Below are positions 27,230 to 35,635 of a DNA stretch of 64,000 bases, in pieces. Numbering within the stretch: the stretch's first letter is position 1; each line of letters starts with the position of its first letter. The DNA comes from Opitutales bacterium UBA5694 (GTDB taxonomy: Bacteria; Verrucomicrobiota; Verrucomicrobiia; Opitutales; Opitutaceae). Both the position numbers and the translations under genes were made by a program. The notes under the pieces were generated by a model, which saw only the letters and a list, made by a program, of their open reading frames with translations, was not told where the DNA came from and searched no databases. Where the stretch lies: NCBI GenBank assembly GCA_002420185.1, contig DIHO01000018.1:72047-136046 (forward strand), read 5' to 3'.

Positions 27230-28102
27230 ATGAAACTAATTGATGGCAAACAAATCGCTCGCGATATTGTCGATGAGCTCACTTCAACAGTATCTCAGAT
27301 AAAGGGAGCCAAACCCTGTATCGCCTTTATTCGAGTCGGCGAAGATCCGGCGTCTGTTTCCTATGTTCGCAGCAAGAATCAGACCGCTGAAAGAATCGGG
27401 ATTCGTCCCCTGCTTTTCACCTTTGAAGACACGATCACAGAGGACATACTTTTTGCAAAAATTGACGAATTAAATGCAGATAGCTCGGTAAACGGAATTT
27501 TGATACAATCACCGTTGCCCTCACAACTCGATGAACAGTCCGCATTCAACCGTATTGACCCGATCAAAGACGTCGACGGCTTTCACGTCGTCAACGCTGG
27601 AAGGATTGTTCAAGATGATTCCACCGGGTTCGTTTCCTGCACTCCAGCTGGAATCATCGAAATCTGCCAAAGGGAAGGCATCCCACTTGAGGGAAAGCAT
27701 GTCGTCGTTTTAGGTCGCAGCTTAATCGTCGGAAAAACATTTTCTCTTCTCGCAATGCAGAAAGGACCGCATGCCAATGCGACGGTCACAGTCTGTCACT
27801 CTAGAACACGGAATCTGAAGGAAATCACTCGACAAGCGGATGTTCTCGTAGCGGCGATTGGCAAGCCGGAAATGGTCGCTGGCGACATGGTTAAAAAGGG
27901 TGCCATTGTGATAGATGTCGGGATTAACCGGGTCGAAGATTCATCGACGAAAAAGGGGTACAAACTTGTGGGAGACGTCAACTTTAGCGAAGTTTCCCCT
28001 CTCGCTTCAAGAATCACTCCAGTTCCGGGAGGTGTTGGGCCGATGACCGTGGCAATATTGATGAAAAATACCGTTAAAGCATACGATTTGCAAAACCCTT
28101 GA
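27230..28102 (+). CDS. folD: Methylenetetrahydrofolate dehydrogenase / cyclohydrolase
   Basis: This is 290 residues, normal length. Motifs are SYVRSKNQTAERIGI with the catalytic Lys (about residue 53), ILIQSPLPSQLDEQ, KDVDGFHVVNAG, VVVLGRSLIVGKTFSLL (the NADP-binding GRSxIVG box, with KTF replacing the usual xPx) and the C-terminal PVPGGVGPMTVAIL. It interconverts 5,10-methylene- and 10-formyl-tetrahydrofolate in the cytosol. It follows the secreted protein by 40 bases and precedes the receiver-kinase by 37, so it is probably in the same plus-strand transcript. Confidence 0.96.
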   Translation: MKLIDGKQIARDIVDELTSTVSQIKGAKPCIAFIRVGEDPASVSYVRSKNQTAERIGIRPLLFTFEDTITEDILFAKIDELNADSSVNGILIQSPLPSQLDEQSAFNRIDPIKDVDGFHVVNAGRIVQDDSTGFVSCTPAGIIEICQREGIPLEGKHVVVLGRSLIVGKTFSLLAMQKGPHANATVTVCHSRTRNLKEITRQADVLVAAIGKPEMVAGDMVKKGAIVIDVGINRVEDSSTKKGYKLVGDVNFSEVSPLASRITPVPGGVGPMTVAILMKNTVKAYDLQNP

Positions 28103-28139
28103 TTGGCTTAATGTTTCAAATAATTCATCTCTTCCAAAT

Positions 28140-29261
28140 ATGACCGATCAAAATTCGCCCGATCGTACGATACTGGTAGTCGATGATAAGCCGGTTAACA
28201 CTCAAGTTTTGAGTCGTAAACTCAAACTAGAGGGGCTCGGAGTACTTACCGCTCGAAACGGACAGGAGGGACTCGAGCTAGCTCGGTCGGGTTCGCCCGA
28301 TCTAATACTTGTGGATATCATGAAGCCCGGCATGGATGGCCTTGAAGTATGCCAAAGACTCCGTGAAGATGACCGCACAAAATCTATCCCGGTCATTTTT
28401 GTAACCGCCCAAAACTCAAAAAAAGGAAAGCTGGAAGGACTACAAGCCGGTGCAGTCGACTGCATTACCAAGCCCATCGATTTGGAGGAGACCACCGCTC
28501 GAATTAGGTCGCAACTCAAATATCTAGCAATTAATCAGAGTAATATCGAACTGACCAAACGGCTCGGCGAATCGCGGCGGGCCGCATCGATAGGAGCACT
28601 CACCCAGGGCATCGCCCATAACCTCAATAACCTCCTCGGAGTTGTTATGGGTTACATGGAACTGGCGAAAGCCAATCACAATGATGCAGAGAAAGTTTTA
28701 CACAACCTTACCCGGGTTGAAGGAGCTGCAAACCGAATCGTCGGTATCATAAAACAGCTGAGTACGGTTGCATTCACTACAAAGCTCTCTCTACACAGCA
28801 TGTTGATCGACAAGCTTGTTGCCAATAGTATTGAGCGAGCAAATGAAGCTGCGGGCACGAGCATCGGTGTCGACATAGACAACCAGCTCGATGGAGAGTT
28901 GATCCATACAAACATTGAAGCCTTCGAGGATGCACTTTCCAAACTAATCCTAAATGCTTGGGAAAGCTATATCCCGTCTAAAAAGACAGAGAGGCCCATT
29001 AAGCTCACCACCAAATTTTCCGATGACCAACAGAATGTGGTTTTTCAATTGATCGACCAAGGGGATGGGATCGACCCAGAGGTGGAAGACAACATGTTCG
29101 AACCCTTCGTCAGCACGAAAAACACCGTTGGGGTCGGAATGGGGCTGACAATCGCTCGCCACGCCATTCGCACCTTGGGAGGTGAAATTCGAATAAATAA
29201 AAATGATATTTGCGGAGTCACGGCCGAGTTCACTCATCCGTATCAAGAAAGCAACGCCTAG
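28140..29261 (+). CDS. Response-regulator receiver fused to a histidine kinase
   Basis: This is 373 residues with the receiver first. The receiver (about 8-125) has the acidic pocket VVDDKP, the phospho-acceptor Asp in LILVDIMKPGMDG (about residue 58), a Thr in FVTAQ and the Lys in CITKPID. The kinase part follows with the H-box GIAHNLNNLLGVVMGYMEL (His about 162), N-box LILNAWES, G1 IDQGDGID and G2 GVGMGLTIARHAI. There is no sensor or membrane domain, so it is cytosolic and probably driven by phosphorylation or by a partner. The order receiver-then-kinase occurs in response regulators that pass signals on to kinases. Input and target are unknown. It sits between folD and proC, 5 bases from proC. 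Confidence 0.92.
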   Translation: MTDQNSPDRTILVVDDKPVNTQVLSRKLKLEGLGVLTARNGQEGLELARSGSPDLILVDIMKPGMDGLEVCQRLREDDRTKSIPVIFVTAQNSKKGKLEGLQAGAVDCITKPIDLEETTARIRSQLKYLAINQSNIELTKRLGESRRAASIGALTQGIAHNLNNLLGVVMGYMELAKANHNDAEKVLHNLTRVEGAANRIVGIIKQLSTVAFTTKLSLHSMLIDKLVANSIERANEAAGTSIGVDIDNQLDGELIHTNIEAFEDALSKLILNAWESYIPSKKTERPIKLTTKFSDDQQNVVFQLIDQGDGIDPEVEDNMFEPFVSTKNTVGVGMGLTIARHAIRTLGGEIRINKNDICGVTAEFTHPYQESNA

Positions 29262-29266
29262 TTTAG

Positions 29267-30073
29267 ATGAGTATTGGATTTATTGGTGCAGGAAACCTCG
29301 CTCGGGCGATCGTACTTGGCATTTTAGAAAAAGGCGTTTTTTCCCCGCAAGAAGTTAGTTGCATCTCGGGATCGGGAAAGACCGCACGGGCTCTCTCCCT
29401 GGAAACGGGTATTGGACTATCTTCCTCGCGTCTCAAGCTACTCAACCAGTCCAATACCGTTATTCTAGCATTCAAGCCCCAGCATTTGGATACCATAACG
29501 GAAGAGGAAGGGGATGCTGCCAAGGGCTCATTGTTGATTTCCGTGCTCGCGGGACGCACCCTGCCGTCACTTCGAAGCACATTTCCTTCAGCTCGAAATG
29601 TAGTTCGAGTCATGCCTAACACTCCATCGCGAATTGGCAAAGGCGTGAGTGCCTATTGCTTTGAAAATCCTCCCACCAAAGACGACCGCGAAATCGTTGA
29701 ATCAATGCTTGGGGCATTGGGGGCCAGCTACGAAGTCAATGAAACGCAGATGCATATCTTCACCGCGGTGAGCGGCTGTGGACCCGCAGTCTTTTTCCAG
29801 TTTGTCGACTTTGTTGCACAAGCAGCTGAAACGCATGGGCTAGAACGCTCCCTTGCCACTCAACTCGCGATAGAGACCGGAATCGGTTCCCTCGAACTAA
29901 TGAAGCAAAGCGGCCAGCTCCCTTCTGAACTAGTCGATGAGGTGGTTTCGCCCAACGGTGTGACCCACGCTTTGCTAGAGAGCCTCAAGTCCGCCCATTG
30001 GTCCGAAACGATCCAAAAAGGGATCGACACAGCAGTTAACCGTTCAGAAGAACTTTCCAAACCAGCATGCTGA
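29267..30073 (+). CDS. proC: Pyrroline-5-carboxylate reductase
   Basis: This is 268 residues. The N-terminal Rossmann motif is IGFIGAGNLARAIVLGIL, then FKPQHLD, VRVMPNTPSRIGKG (strongly conserved) and the C-terminal VVSPNGVTHALLESL, where most ProC proteins have SPGGTT. It performs the last step of proline synthesis using NAD(P)H. It follows the receiver-kinase by 5 bases and ends convergent to the cytochrome gene of the ACIII operon, 32 bases away. No clear terminator hairpin is seen in that gap. Confidence 0.96.
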   Translation: MSIGFIGAGNLARAIVLGILEKGVFSPQEVSCISGSGKTARALSLETGIGLSSSRLKLLNQSNTVILAFKPQHLDTITEEEGDAAKGSLLISVLAGRTLPSLRSTFPSARNVVRVMPNTPSRIGKGVSAYCFENPPTKDDREIVESMLGALGASYEVNETQMHIFTAVSGCGPAVFFQFVDFVAQAAETHGLERSLATQLAIETGIGSLELMKQSGQLPSELVDEVVSPNGVTHALLESLKSAHWSETIQKGIDTAVNRSEELSKPAC

Positions 30074-30105
30074 ATAGGATTCGAATGAAATCCGTGCAAT
30101 GCGGC

Positions 30106-30753
30106 CTAGAGTTCTTCTGCAGTATACGGGTTACGAACCCCGATTTCGGCTCGTATAGCGGCAACTAGATCAGTACTGACCTCGCCTGCCTCGTTGCCCC
30201 AGTTATTACGAATGTAGGTAACTAGACCTGCAATTTCATGATCCTTTAAGCCCAGACCATAAGCCGGCATATTCCCATTATATTCGTTTCCTTTTACGGT
30301 GATTGGGCCTACCAAACCAGCTAGCAAAATTTTCGTTGGCACGGCTTGGTCTTCGGTGACCACATACTCAGAACCTGCCAAGGGAGGGAACTGACCGGGA
30401 AGACCATTTCCATCCGCCTGGTGACAGCCCACGCAGGCCATCTTTGTATAGAGCGATTCACCAATCGCATAGTAATCGTAAACGATTGGACCTCTAGGTC
30501 GCTCTTGCCAGTCATTGTATAGAGCTATATCAGCTCTTTCGTGCAAATAAGAATTATCCTCACCTAGGTAGCGTCGGGCATAAAACCAACTGAAAACTAT
30601 TACGGCGATTACCGCCGAACAAGTAAAAAAGAGTGCTGGGAACGCCGTTGATGGCTCGCGAAGGATCCGCGCATGGGTCTTTACAATACACTCATCACTG
30701 GCAAGCGATTGGTCGATCCCAGGTAAATCCCGATTCTGAAATTCGTCACTCAT
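30106..30753 (-). CDS. Membrane-anchored monohaem cytochrome c (CcoP-like position)
   Basis: This is 215 residues. One membrane segment (about 38-60, ALFFTCSAVIAVIVFSWFYA) is followed by a periplasmic cytochrome c domain with a single CVGCHQADGNG and a distal Met in NMPAYGLGL. It is the last gene of the ACIII-linked operon, and its ATG overlaps the ccoO-like stop by one base. Real CcoP carries two haems; this has one, and no extra CxxCH is seen. Within this cluster it probably accepts electrons from the ccoO-like cytochrome. The family is certain (cytochrome c); the role is inferred. Confidence 0.88.
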   Translation of the reverse strand: MSDEFQNRDLPGIDQSLASDECIVKTHARILREPSTAFPALFFTCSAVIAVIVFSWFYARRYLGEDNSYLHERADIALYNDWQERPRGPIVYDYYAIGESLYTKMACVGCHQADGNGLPGQFPPLAGSEYVVTEDQAVPTKILLAGLVGPITVKGNEYNGNMPAYGLGLKDHEIAGLVTYIRNNWGNEAGEVSTDLVAAIRAEIGVRNPYTAEEL

Positions 30754-31415
30754 TACTGTGCAATCTCCAACGCAACGGCTAATTCCTCAGCCATTGTCTC
30801 GTTCGATTTCGGAGCTTCCTTTAAGTCGTAATCAACTTTCAAGCTTAGCATGTATGAAGCAAGCGATTCCGCCTTCCTTGTTGGTATAACCTCAAGTCCT
30901 TCTCCAGGAAAAAACTCTTCCGGAAGATCAAGGGCGTTCGCTGACGCCTCACCAACGACTTCACGCACTTCGTAAAGAAATGGATAAGGTGGCATGTTCG
31001 TTCCCTGAGAATTGATTTGGGGATTGTAGAAATGAAGGAGGTACCAATTCCTGTCTAGCTGACGCGACCCAACATTGGAAAGATCCGGGCCAATCCGAAT
31101 ATTTCCAATGAGTGATCTTTCTTCATTAATATAGTCGCGCGCCACAGACTGCCGTTCACCCCACCCTCGAGCGATGTCCATTCCTGACGCCACACGCACC
31201 TGCTGCGTATGACAGGCAATACAGCCCAATTCCTGATAAACTTCCTTACCGTGTGCCGCAGCTCCAACCGTTTTACCAGGGACGTACTTACCTAAATCTT
31301 CATCAAGTACTGCAGAAAGATTACCTACCCATTGATTTGTTTCAAAAAGAACGAACGTCCATGAAGTTGCGACGATAAGGAAAATCCCTAAAAATATGAA
31401 AGGACCACGATTCAT
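30753..31415 (-). CDS. ccoO: Cytochrome cbb3 oxidase subunit II-like monohaem cytochrome c
   Basis: This is 220 residues. An N-terminal anchor (about 4-25) is followed by GKEVYQELGCIACHTQQVRV, RIGPDLSNVG and TNMPPYPFLYEV. These match CcoO/FixO: haem motif CxxCHxQ, GPDLxxVG and the distal Met box NMPxYP. In cbb3 oxidase this subunit relays electrons to haem b of CcoN. Here the neighbouring CcoN-like protein lacks all haem ligands, so the cytochrome must hand electrons elsewhere. It overlaps ccoN by 4 bases and the downstream cytochrome by one base. Confidence 0.9.
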   Translation of the reverse strand: MNRGPFIFLGIFLIVATSWTFVLFETNQWVGNLSAVLDEDLGKYVPGKTVGAAAHGKEVYQELGCIACHTQQVRVASGMDIARGWGERQSVARDYINEERSLIGNIRIGPDLSNVGSRQLDRNWYLLHFYNPQINSQGTNMPPYPFLYEVREVVGEASANALDLPEEFFPGEGLEVIPTRKAESLASYMLSLKVDYDLKEAPKSNETMAEELAVALEIAQ

Positions 31416-32893
31416 GAGGCGCTGTACTCTAATTCCGGAGCCTCTTTAATCAGACTAGTTTCGGTTTCCTCAGGTATCCGAGTCGAAAGTATAATTCCAA
31501 TATAAGTTGCTCCGCTCGCCACCGCTCCAATAATAAAGAACACCATTCCAATTGTAGTTAGATAGAAACTACTCTGCATAGTCTTTACCACAACGAGTGC
31601 TTCAGCAGTACTTCCGTTCATCAGTTCTCCTTGTTGAGTACCTCCTGAAATTAGTCCTATGGATACAAGTATCAGACCTATCAAATGAGACCAAAATTGC
31701 AAATCGATCAAAGAAGTTGAAGGAAGTTCCTTATTCAAAAGGCGTGGAAGAATGAAATAAATGGCACCTGTAAAAGTCATCCCAGCGAATCCAAACAGCG
31801 CAAGTTGAGTGACGCCTGAGTCATAAAGGGAAAACTGAGTGGTATCCAGAGCACCTCTAAGCGATCCAAAAATCTTTTGATACATTACCAGCAGGAATGT
31901 AATGCAGCCGGCAAATAGGTAGCGGGCAGTCGCTGAATCCCATATCACACTAAAACGGCTGAACAAACTGGAAAAGAACTGGATCGACATAGTAGTTGTT
32001 GGAATCAGCAGGCCGAAAGTCGCGATAATTCCTAGCGAGGATACCCACGCTGGTATAGGCCCATTAGCTAGATCCACAAATCCTGAAAAGCTAGCAAACA
32101 AGAACCATGACCAGAATGCCCAACTCGAATACTTGTATCCAACAACTACCGTACCCAACGTTTTGGGAAGAAGATAATAGAGAGTCGCGAATGTTAAAGG
32201 AGCAATAACCAATCCAAATACATTCTCAACGTACCAAGAGTTGACCAATGTTTGAATGGCTCCCTTCGCCGGCGTGCCGACCAACATTACCTGTGCAGCG
32301 GTGTAGATCCACGCAAACGAAAAGATTGAAGCGAGAATCCACCATTGCGAGGCGTAGCTCGATCGATGAATTCGGGCCCTAAAAGTCAACAAATTCCAAG
32401 TACCAATCCCTAAGAACGCTAAGAACAATATCGGTGCTGCAAATGCGGGAAACTCGAGCCACTGAAAAGGTAATTGCTCGCCCCACATGATACCAATTAT
32501 CCCAGCCGTAACTCCCGTATTCCAAAGAGTGATAGAAATAGTTAGAAACGCTCCTAGTCCTACATTCTTTCCCCCTAGTCGACTCAACAAAAAAACCGCA
32601 CAGGCCAGACCAGCATTAAAAAGCCAGCCGTACACCAAGGAGTTCCAGAAAATGGGGGCCACCTTTCCGTAAGTGAGGAAAGAGTAATCCGCGAGGAATC
32701 CAGGCGAGTGCATCTTTATGGATGCAATAAATCCGACAACAGTCGCTATAATCAGCCAAACAGAAGCACTTATGATGAGAGTAAGCAAAGGAAACCGGAT
32801 CGATGCATCAATCCTACGGACACCTTCACGGTTCTTTGAATCTCCAGAAAGATTCGGAAAAAGCGAAGAGCATATGTTGCCGATCAAAGTCAT
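31412..32893 (-). CDS. CcoN-like haem-copper oxidase subunit I lacking all haem and copper ligands
   Basis: This is 493 residues from the ATG at 32893; a GTG four codons upstream is possible. It has about 12 membrane segments in the cbb3 subunit I pattern, and several blocks align well: FLTYGKVAPIFWNSLVYGW, NSWYVENVFGLVIAPLTFA, LYYLLPKTL, FTGAIYFILPRLL. At the six ligand positions of CcoN it has Phe82 (haem b), Glu223, Val273 and Asp274 (CuB), and Val361 and Gln363 (haem b3 and haem b). Only three His occur in the protein (62, 176 and 403), none at a ligand site. It cannot bind the usual cofactors, so it is not an oxidase. It lies between a 92-residue membrane protein and the ccoO-like cytochrome, behind ACIII. 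A scaffold or proton/ion role is a guess. Confidence 0.88.
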   Translation of the reverse strand: MTLIGNICSSLFPNLSGDSKNREGVRRIDASIRFPLLTLIISASVWLIIATVVGFIASIKMHSPGFLADYSFLTYGKVAPIFWNSLVYGWLFNAGLACAVFLLSRLGGKNVGLGAFLTISITLWNTGVTAGIIGIMWGEQLPFQWLEFPAFAAPILFLAFLGIGTWNLLTFRARIHRSSYASQWWILASIFSFAWIYTAAQVMLVGTPAKGAIQTLVNSWYVENVFGLVIAPLTFATLYYLLPKTLGTVVVGYKYSSWAFWSWFLFASFSGFVDLANGPIPAWVSSLGIIATFGLLIPTTTMSIQFFSSLFSRFSVIWDSATARYLFAGCITFLLVMYQKIFGSLRGALDTTQFSLYDSGVTQLALFGFAGMTFTGAIYFILPRLLNKELPSTSLIDLQFWSHLIGLILVSIGLISGGTQQGELMNGSTAEALVVVKTMQSSFYLTTIGMVFFIIGAVASGATYIGIILSTRIPEETETSLIKEAPELEYSAS

Positions 32894-32934
32894 ATTCAAA
32901 ACCACATTTCGATGAACTCTTAGTTCTGTGTAAA

Positions 32935-33213
32935 CTACTTTGAGTTTTCAGAGACGACAAGCTCCTTAGCACGCTCTATCGGCAGCCGAACTTTACCTGC
33001 CGATACATCCATAACCGAGTAATTTGAAAGTTTGTCTGAAGCGTTTGCTTGGTGCTCCGCCAATGAGGGTCGCTCTAAAGAAGGCTCTCCCGATTCGACT
33101 TCTGAATCCAGATACGTGAAACTAATAAAGAAATAGAAGATCAGTAAACTTCCCAATATAGCGACAGCCGTTGGGAGGGCACTTCGTGAAGGTGTTTGGG
33201 CGGTTTCGCTCAT
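32935..33213 (-). CDS. 92-residue single-pass membrane protein of the ACIII operon
   Basis: A short Ser/Thr/Pro N terminus, one membrane helix (about 13-33, ALPTAVAILGSLLIFYFFI) and an acidic periplasmic tail ending VSAGKVRLPIERAKELVV. I recognise no family. The tail end (KVRLPIERAKELVV) resembles the conserved extracytoplasmic helix seen in small proteins associated with alternative complex III and cytochrome oxidase (SAIPIDxAxxLLV type), so it may be a coupling subunit. It lies 11 bases downstream of actF and 40 upstream of the ccoN-like gene, so it is co-transcribed. The resemblance is from memory and needs a profile search. Confidence 0.65.
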   Translation of the reverse strand: MSETAQTPSRSALPTAVAILGSLLIFYFFISFTYLDSEVESGEPSLERPSLAEHQANASDKLSNYSVMDVSAGKVRLPIERAKELVVSENSK

Positions 33214-33224
33214 CGCTCGTCAAG

Positions 33225-34448
33225 TTAATGGTTATGGTTCAGGCAATCCCGAATGCGTGGATCGCGAATCGGAATGATCTTCGTTTTCAAGAAACTTGAC
33301 CAATAGGCCCAAAGTAGAACTCCCCCGGCTCCGGCAACTCCTGAAATGTACCAAATGATATTGTGAAAGCTTGAGAACAATTGAAATGGCTCGCCATGCG
33401 AGTCTTTCAAAGAAGGGAGGACATTGAAGAAAACATCTAGCAGGTTCAAACCGAGTACCCAGGTAGCCATGAAAGTCATAGACTTGAAATTCGTCTTGAG
33501 CGGGAACTGAAGCATATATAGAAACGGAAATAGAAAATAACCAAAAATCAAAATCATAGAGATTGGCCACCAAATCCCCTTTTCGCGATCGTTAAACCAA
33601 AAAGTCTCTTCCGGAATGTTGGCATTCCAGATCAGGAAATATTGGGAAAAGCTAATGTAAGCCCAAAATACTGTAAACGCAAAGGCAAGAGTAGCCACGT
33701 CGTGCAAATGCTTCGTATTCAGAATTCCCTTCAATGGACCCTTAGCGACCAAAAAGGCGCAGGTTAGAAGCATTACCGATAGTGCCGCACGCATCGCACT
33801 CGCGAAAATCCACACACCAAACATAGTGGAAAACCAGTGGTACTCGAGGCCCATAATCCAATCGAATGCCGCTGAGGTCCAAGTCAGAGCCACCAGAATT
33901 AGTCCAGCGGCAGCGTGTTTGCGGCTCGAAAAAGTATGATTCGGGGAACCGTCCTGATCCTGCGTGAAAGAGTTTTTCCTAAACGCTCGAGCAAAATAGG
34001 TCCAGACCGCAAAACAGAAAAAAGCTCGAGCCCAAAAGAAAGTCTCCGACAGCCACCAAGTCTTCTTTTGGTAAAGTATATCTGTGCTCACGGTACCATG
34101 ACCATGAAGAGGTGCGTCCTGGTTCATCCACAGCCAAAGAATCCCTTGGTCCTTGCCCATGTAGGTAATGATGAAAAGGGGGATAAAGAGAAATCCCATG
34201 TAGGGTAACGCAGAAATGTAGTGCTCAGCCTGGCGTCTAACAATAACGGACCACTCTGCATCGAAAATATGGTGGATCATCACCAGAAACAGCATCCCGA
34301 CAGCAATGGATGTGATGAAAATCAACCCGATTAGATACGACCATACCGCTAGCTGCGTATCAACAAAGAAGCCGACAAACGAAATGGTCAGTCCAACTAC
34401 TCCGATCGCCAGCCACTTCTTTGGGTTGGGTGAAAAATCTTCGCTCAT
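33225..34448 (-). CDS. actF: Alternative complex III subunit F, NrfD-like membrane protein
   Basis: This is 407 residues with about 10 membrane segments, typical of ActF, which pairs with ActC as the second integral quinol-side subunit. Characteristic stretches are LVMIHHIFDAEWSVIVRRQAE near residue 55, YWFSTMFGVWIFASA and FAFTVFWAYISFSQYFLIW. It carries no cofactor and with ActC forms the proton-translocating membrane core. It starts at an ATG at 34448, overlaps actE by 4 bases and precedes the 92-residue protein by 11. Confidence 0.93.
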   Translation of the reverse strand: MSEDFSPNPKKWLAIGVVGLTISFVGFFVDTQLAVWSYLIGLIFITSIAVGMLFLVMIHHIFDAEWSVIVRRQAEHYISALPYMGFLFIPLFIITYMGKDQGILWLWMNQDAPLHGHGTVSTDILYQKKTWWLSETFFWARAFFCFAVWTYFARAFRKNSFTQDQDGSPNHTFSSRKHAAAGLILVALTWTSAAFDWIMGLEYHWFSTMFGVWIFASAMRAALSVMLLTCAFLVAKGPLKGILNTKHLHDVATLAFAFTVFWAYISFSQYFLIWNANIPEETFWFNDREKGIWWPISMILIFGYFLFPFLYMLQFPLKTNFKSMTFMATWVLGLNLLDVFFNVLPSLKDSHGEPFQLFSSFHNIIWYISGVAGAGGVLLWAYWSSFLKTKIIPIRDPRIRDCLNHNH

Positions 34449-35053
34449 AGTCCAAGCTCCCCTCGTTTGGTAGGCGTTAGATCATCCACAGTACCGTTTG
34501 CGGCCCTTTGTAAAGCACGAACGTAAAGGACAACGTTCCAGCGATCTTCGACTGTTAGACGGTCCGCGTATCCCAGCATAAGCCCTTTACCGTTCTTGAC
34601 TACATCGTACAGCTGCCCATCCGTGTAGTCTACCAATCGCTGTTCTGTGAGGTTCGCTACCGTCAGCATGCCATATTTTTTAGTCATGCTGTCTCCATCC
34701 CCTGCTCCACCATGACAAACCGAACAGTATATATTGAATCGTTCCTCACCGCGCGAAATCGATTCGAAGTTGACCTCAATAGGAAACCCACTGCCAAATG
34801 CTCCACCGCTTTTCCCCGTGCTGTAGTATTCGTTTTCGTAGTATGTACCTCGAGCAACTGTTCCGTCAACTGGGAGCCGGTCGGTGCGGCCATCCGCGAA
34901 GAAAGCACTTTTCGCTTGGGGTTGGTACTTTGGCATCCGATCCATGTCAGAAAATACTTCCAGTGGTGGACGAGTTGAAACCCTGCCTCGCGGACCGAGA
35001 ATTGCCAGCACCCCGATAACCCCTAAAATAAATATTAGAAAGACGTATCGCAT
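34445..35053 (-). CDS. actE: Alternative complex III subunit E, monohaem cytochrome c
   Basis: This is 202 residues. A short N-terminal hydrophobic segment (about 2-20) anchors or exports it. The haem motif is CSVCHGGAGDGDS, with the preceding GEERFNIY typical of ActE. A Met in GLMLGYADRL may be the distal ligand. It takes electrons from the iron-sulfur chain of ActB and passes them to the terminal acceptor. It lies between actD (5 bases) and actF (4-base overlap). Confidence 0.92.
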   Translation of the reverse strand: MRYVFLIFILGVIGVLAILGPRGRVSTRPPLEVFSDMDRMPKYQPQAKSAFFADGRTDRLPVDGTVARGTYYENEYYSTGKSGGAFGSGFPIEVNFESISRGEERFNIYCSVCHGGAGDGDSMTKKYGMLTVANLTEQRLVDYTDGQLYDVVKNGKGLMLGYADRLTVEDRWNVVLYVRALQRAANGTVDDLTPTKRGELGL

Positions 35054-35058
35054 CGAAA

Positions 35059-35613
35059 TTATTCCTCCAATTCCCCGACTTCAACCGGTCCAAGATTTTT
35101 TAGAAACGAGCGTGTCTTCTCCCCATCGAATTGCGGATCTTCATTTTGGATATAAAGAAAGAATTTATCGTCTGAACTAGCCGCAACGTCCTTGTATTTC
35201 AAAACCGGATGATGATGCCTAGGCAGCTTGTTTAGAATGAACATTCCACCAATGGAAGCGAAAGCAGAAAAGAGAATGGTCAGTTCGTAGGAAACCGGAA
35301 ACGCAAACTGCGGGCTAAAATAGGGTTTCCCACCAACGATCAGCTTGTAGCCGTCCATGTATGGAAGACTCAGTTCTGATGCACCCGTGAACCAAATCAT
35401 CAACATTCCCGTCGTGAGTCCAATGGTGCCACCAACGATTGTGAATCGACCCACTAAAGACCTCTTGATTCCCATAGCTGGATCCATTCCGTGAATTGGA
35501 AACGGCGTGATGACGTCCCAGTTTTTGTAGCCAGCATCTCTCACCTTTTCTGCCGCATGCATTATCCCTGCAGGGGTATCGAATTTCGCGATAATTCCGT
35601 GTTGATTAGCCAT
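35059..35613 (-). CDS. actD: Alternative complex III subunit D (DUF3341)
   Basis: This is 184 residues. It begins with the conserved ActD start GIIAKFDTPAGIMHAAEKVR, then YKNWDVITPFPIHGMDPAMG (the PFPIHG block is diagnostic), followed by two membrane helices (about 58-78 and 100-125). No cofactor is expected. It is a peripheral or two-pass subunit stabilising the ActB-ActC contact. It lies between actC and actE. Confidence 0.93.
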   Translation of the reverse strand: MANQHGIIAKFDTPAGIMHAAEKVRDAGYKNWDVITPFPIHGMDPAMGIKRSLVGRFTIVGGTIGLTTGMLMIWFTGASELSLPYMDGYKLIVGGKPYFSPQFAFPVSYELTILFSAFASIGGMFILNKLPRHHHPVLKYKDVAASSDDKFFLYIQNEDPQFDGEKTRSFLKNLGPVEVGELEE

Positions 35614-35635
35614 TGTAAGAGGAATTCGCTTTCGA

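Noticed and set aside
30106..32893. Reading these three genes as a functional cbb3 oxidase
   Set aside because: The subunit I homologue lacks all six metal-ligand histidines and the third subunit has a single haem; a catalytic cbb3 oxidase is not supported.
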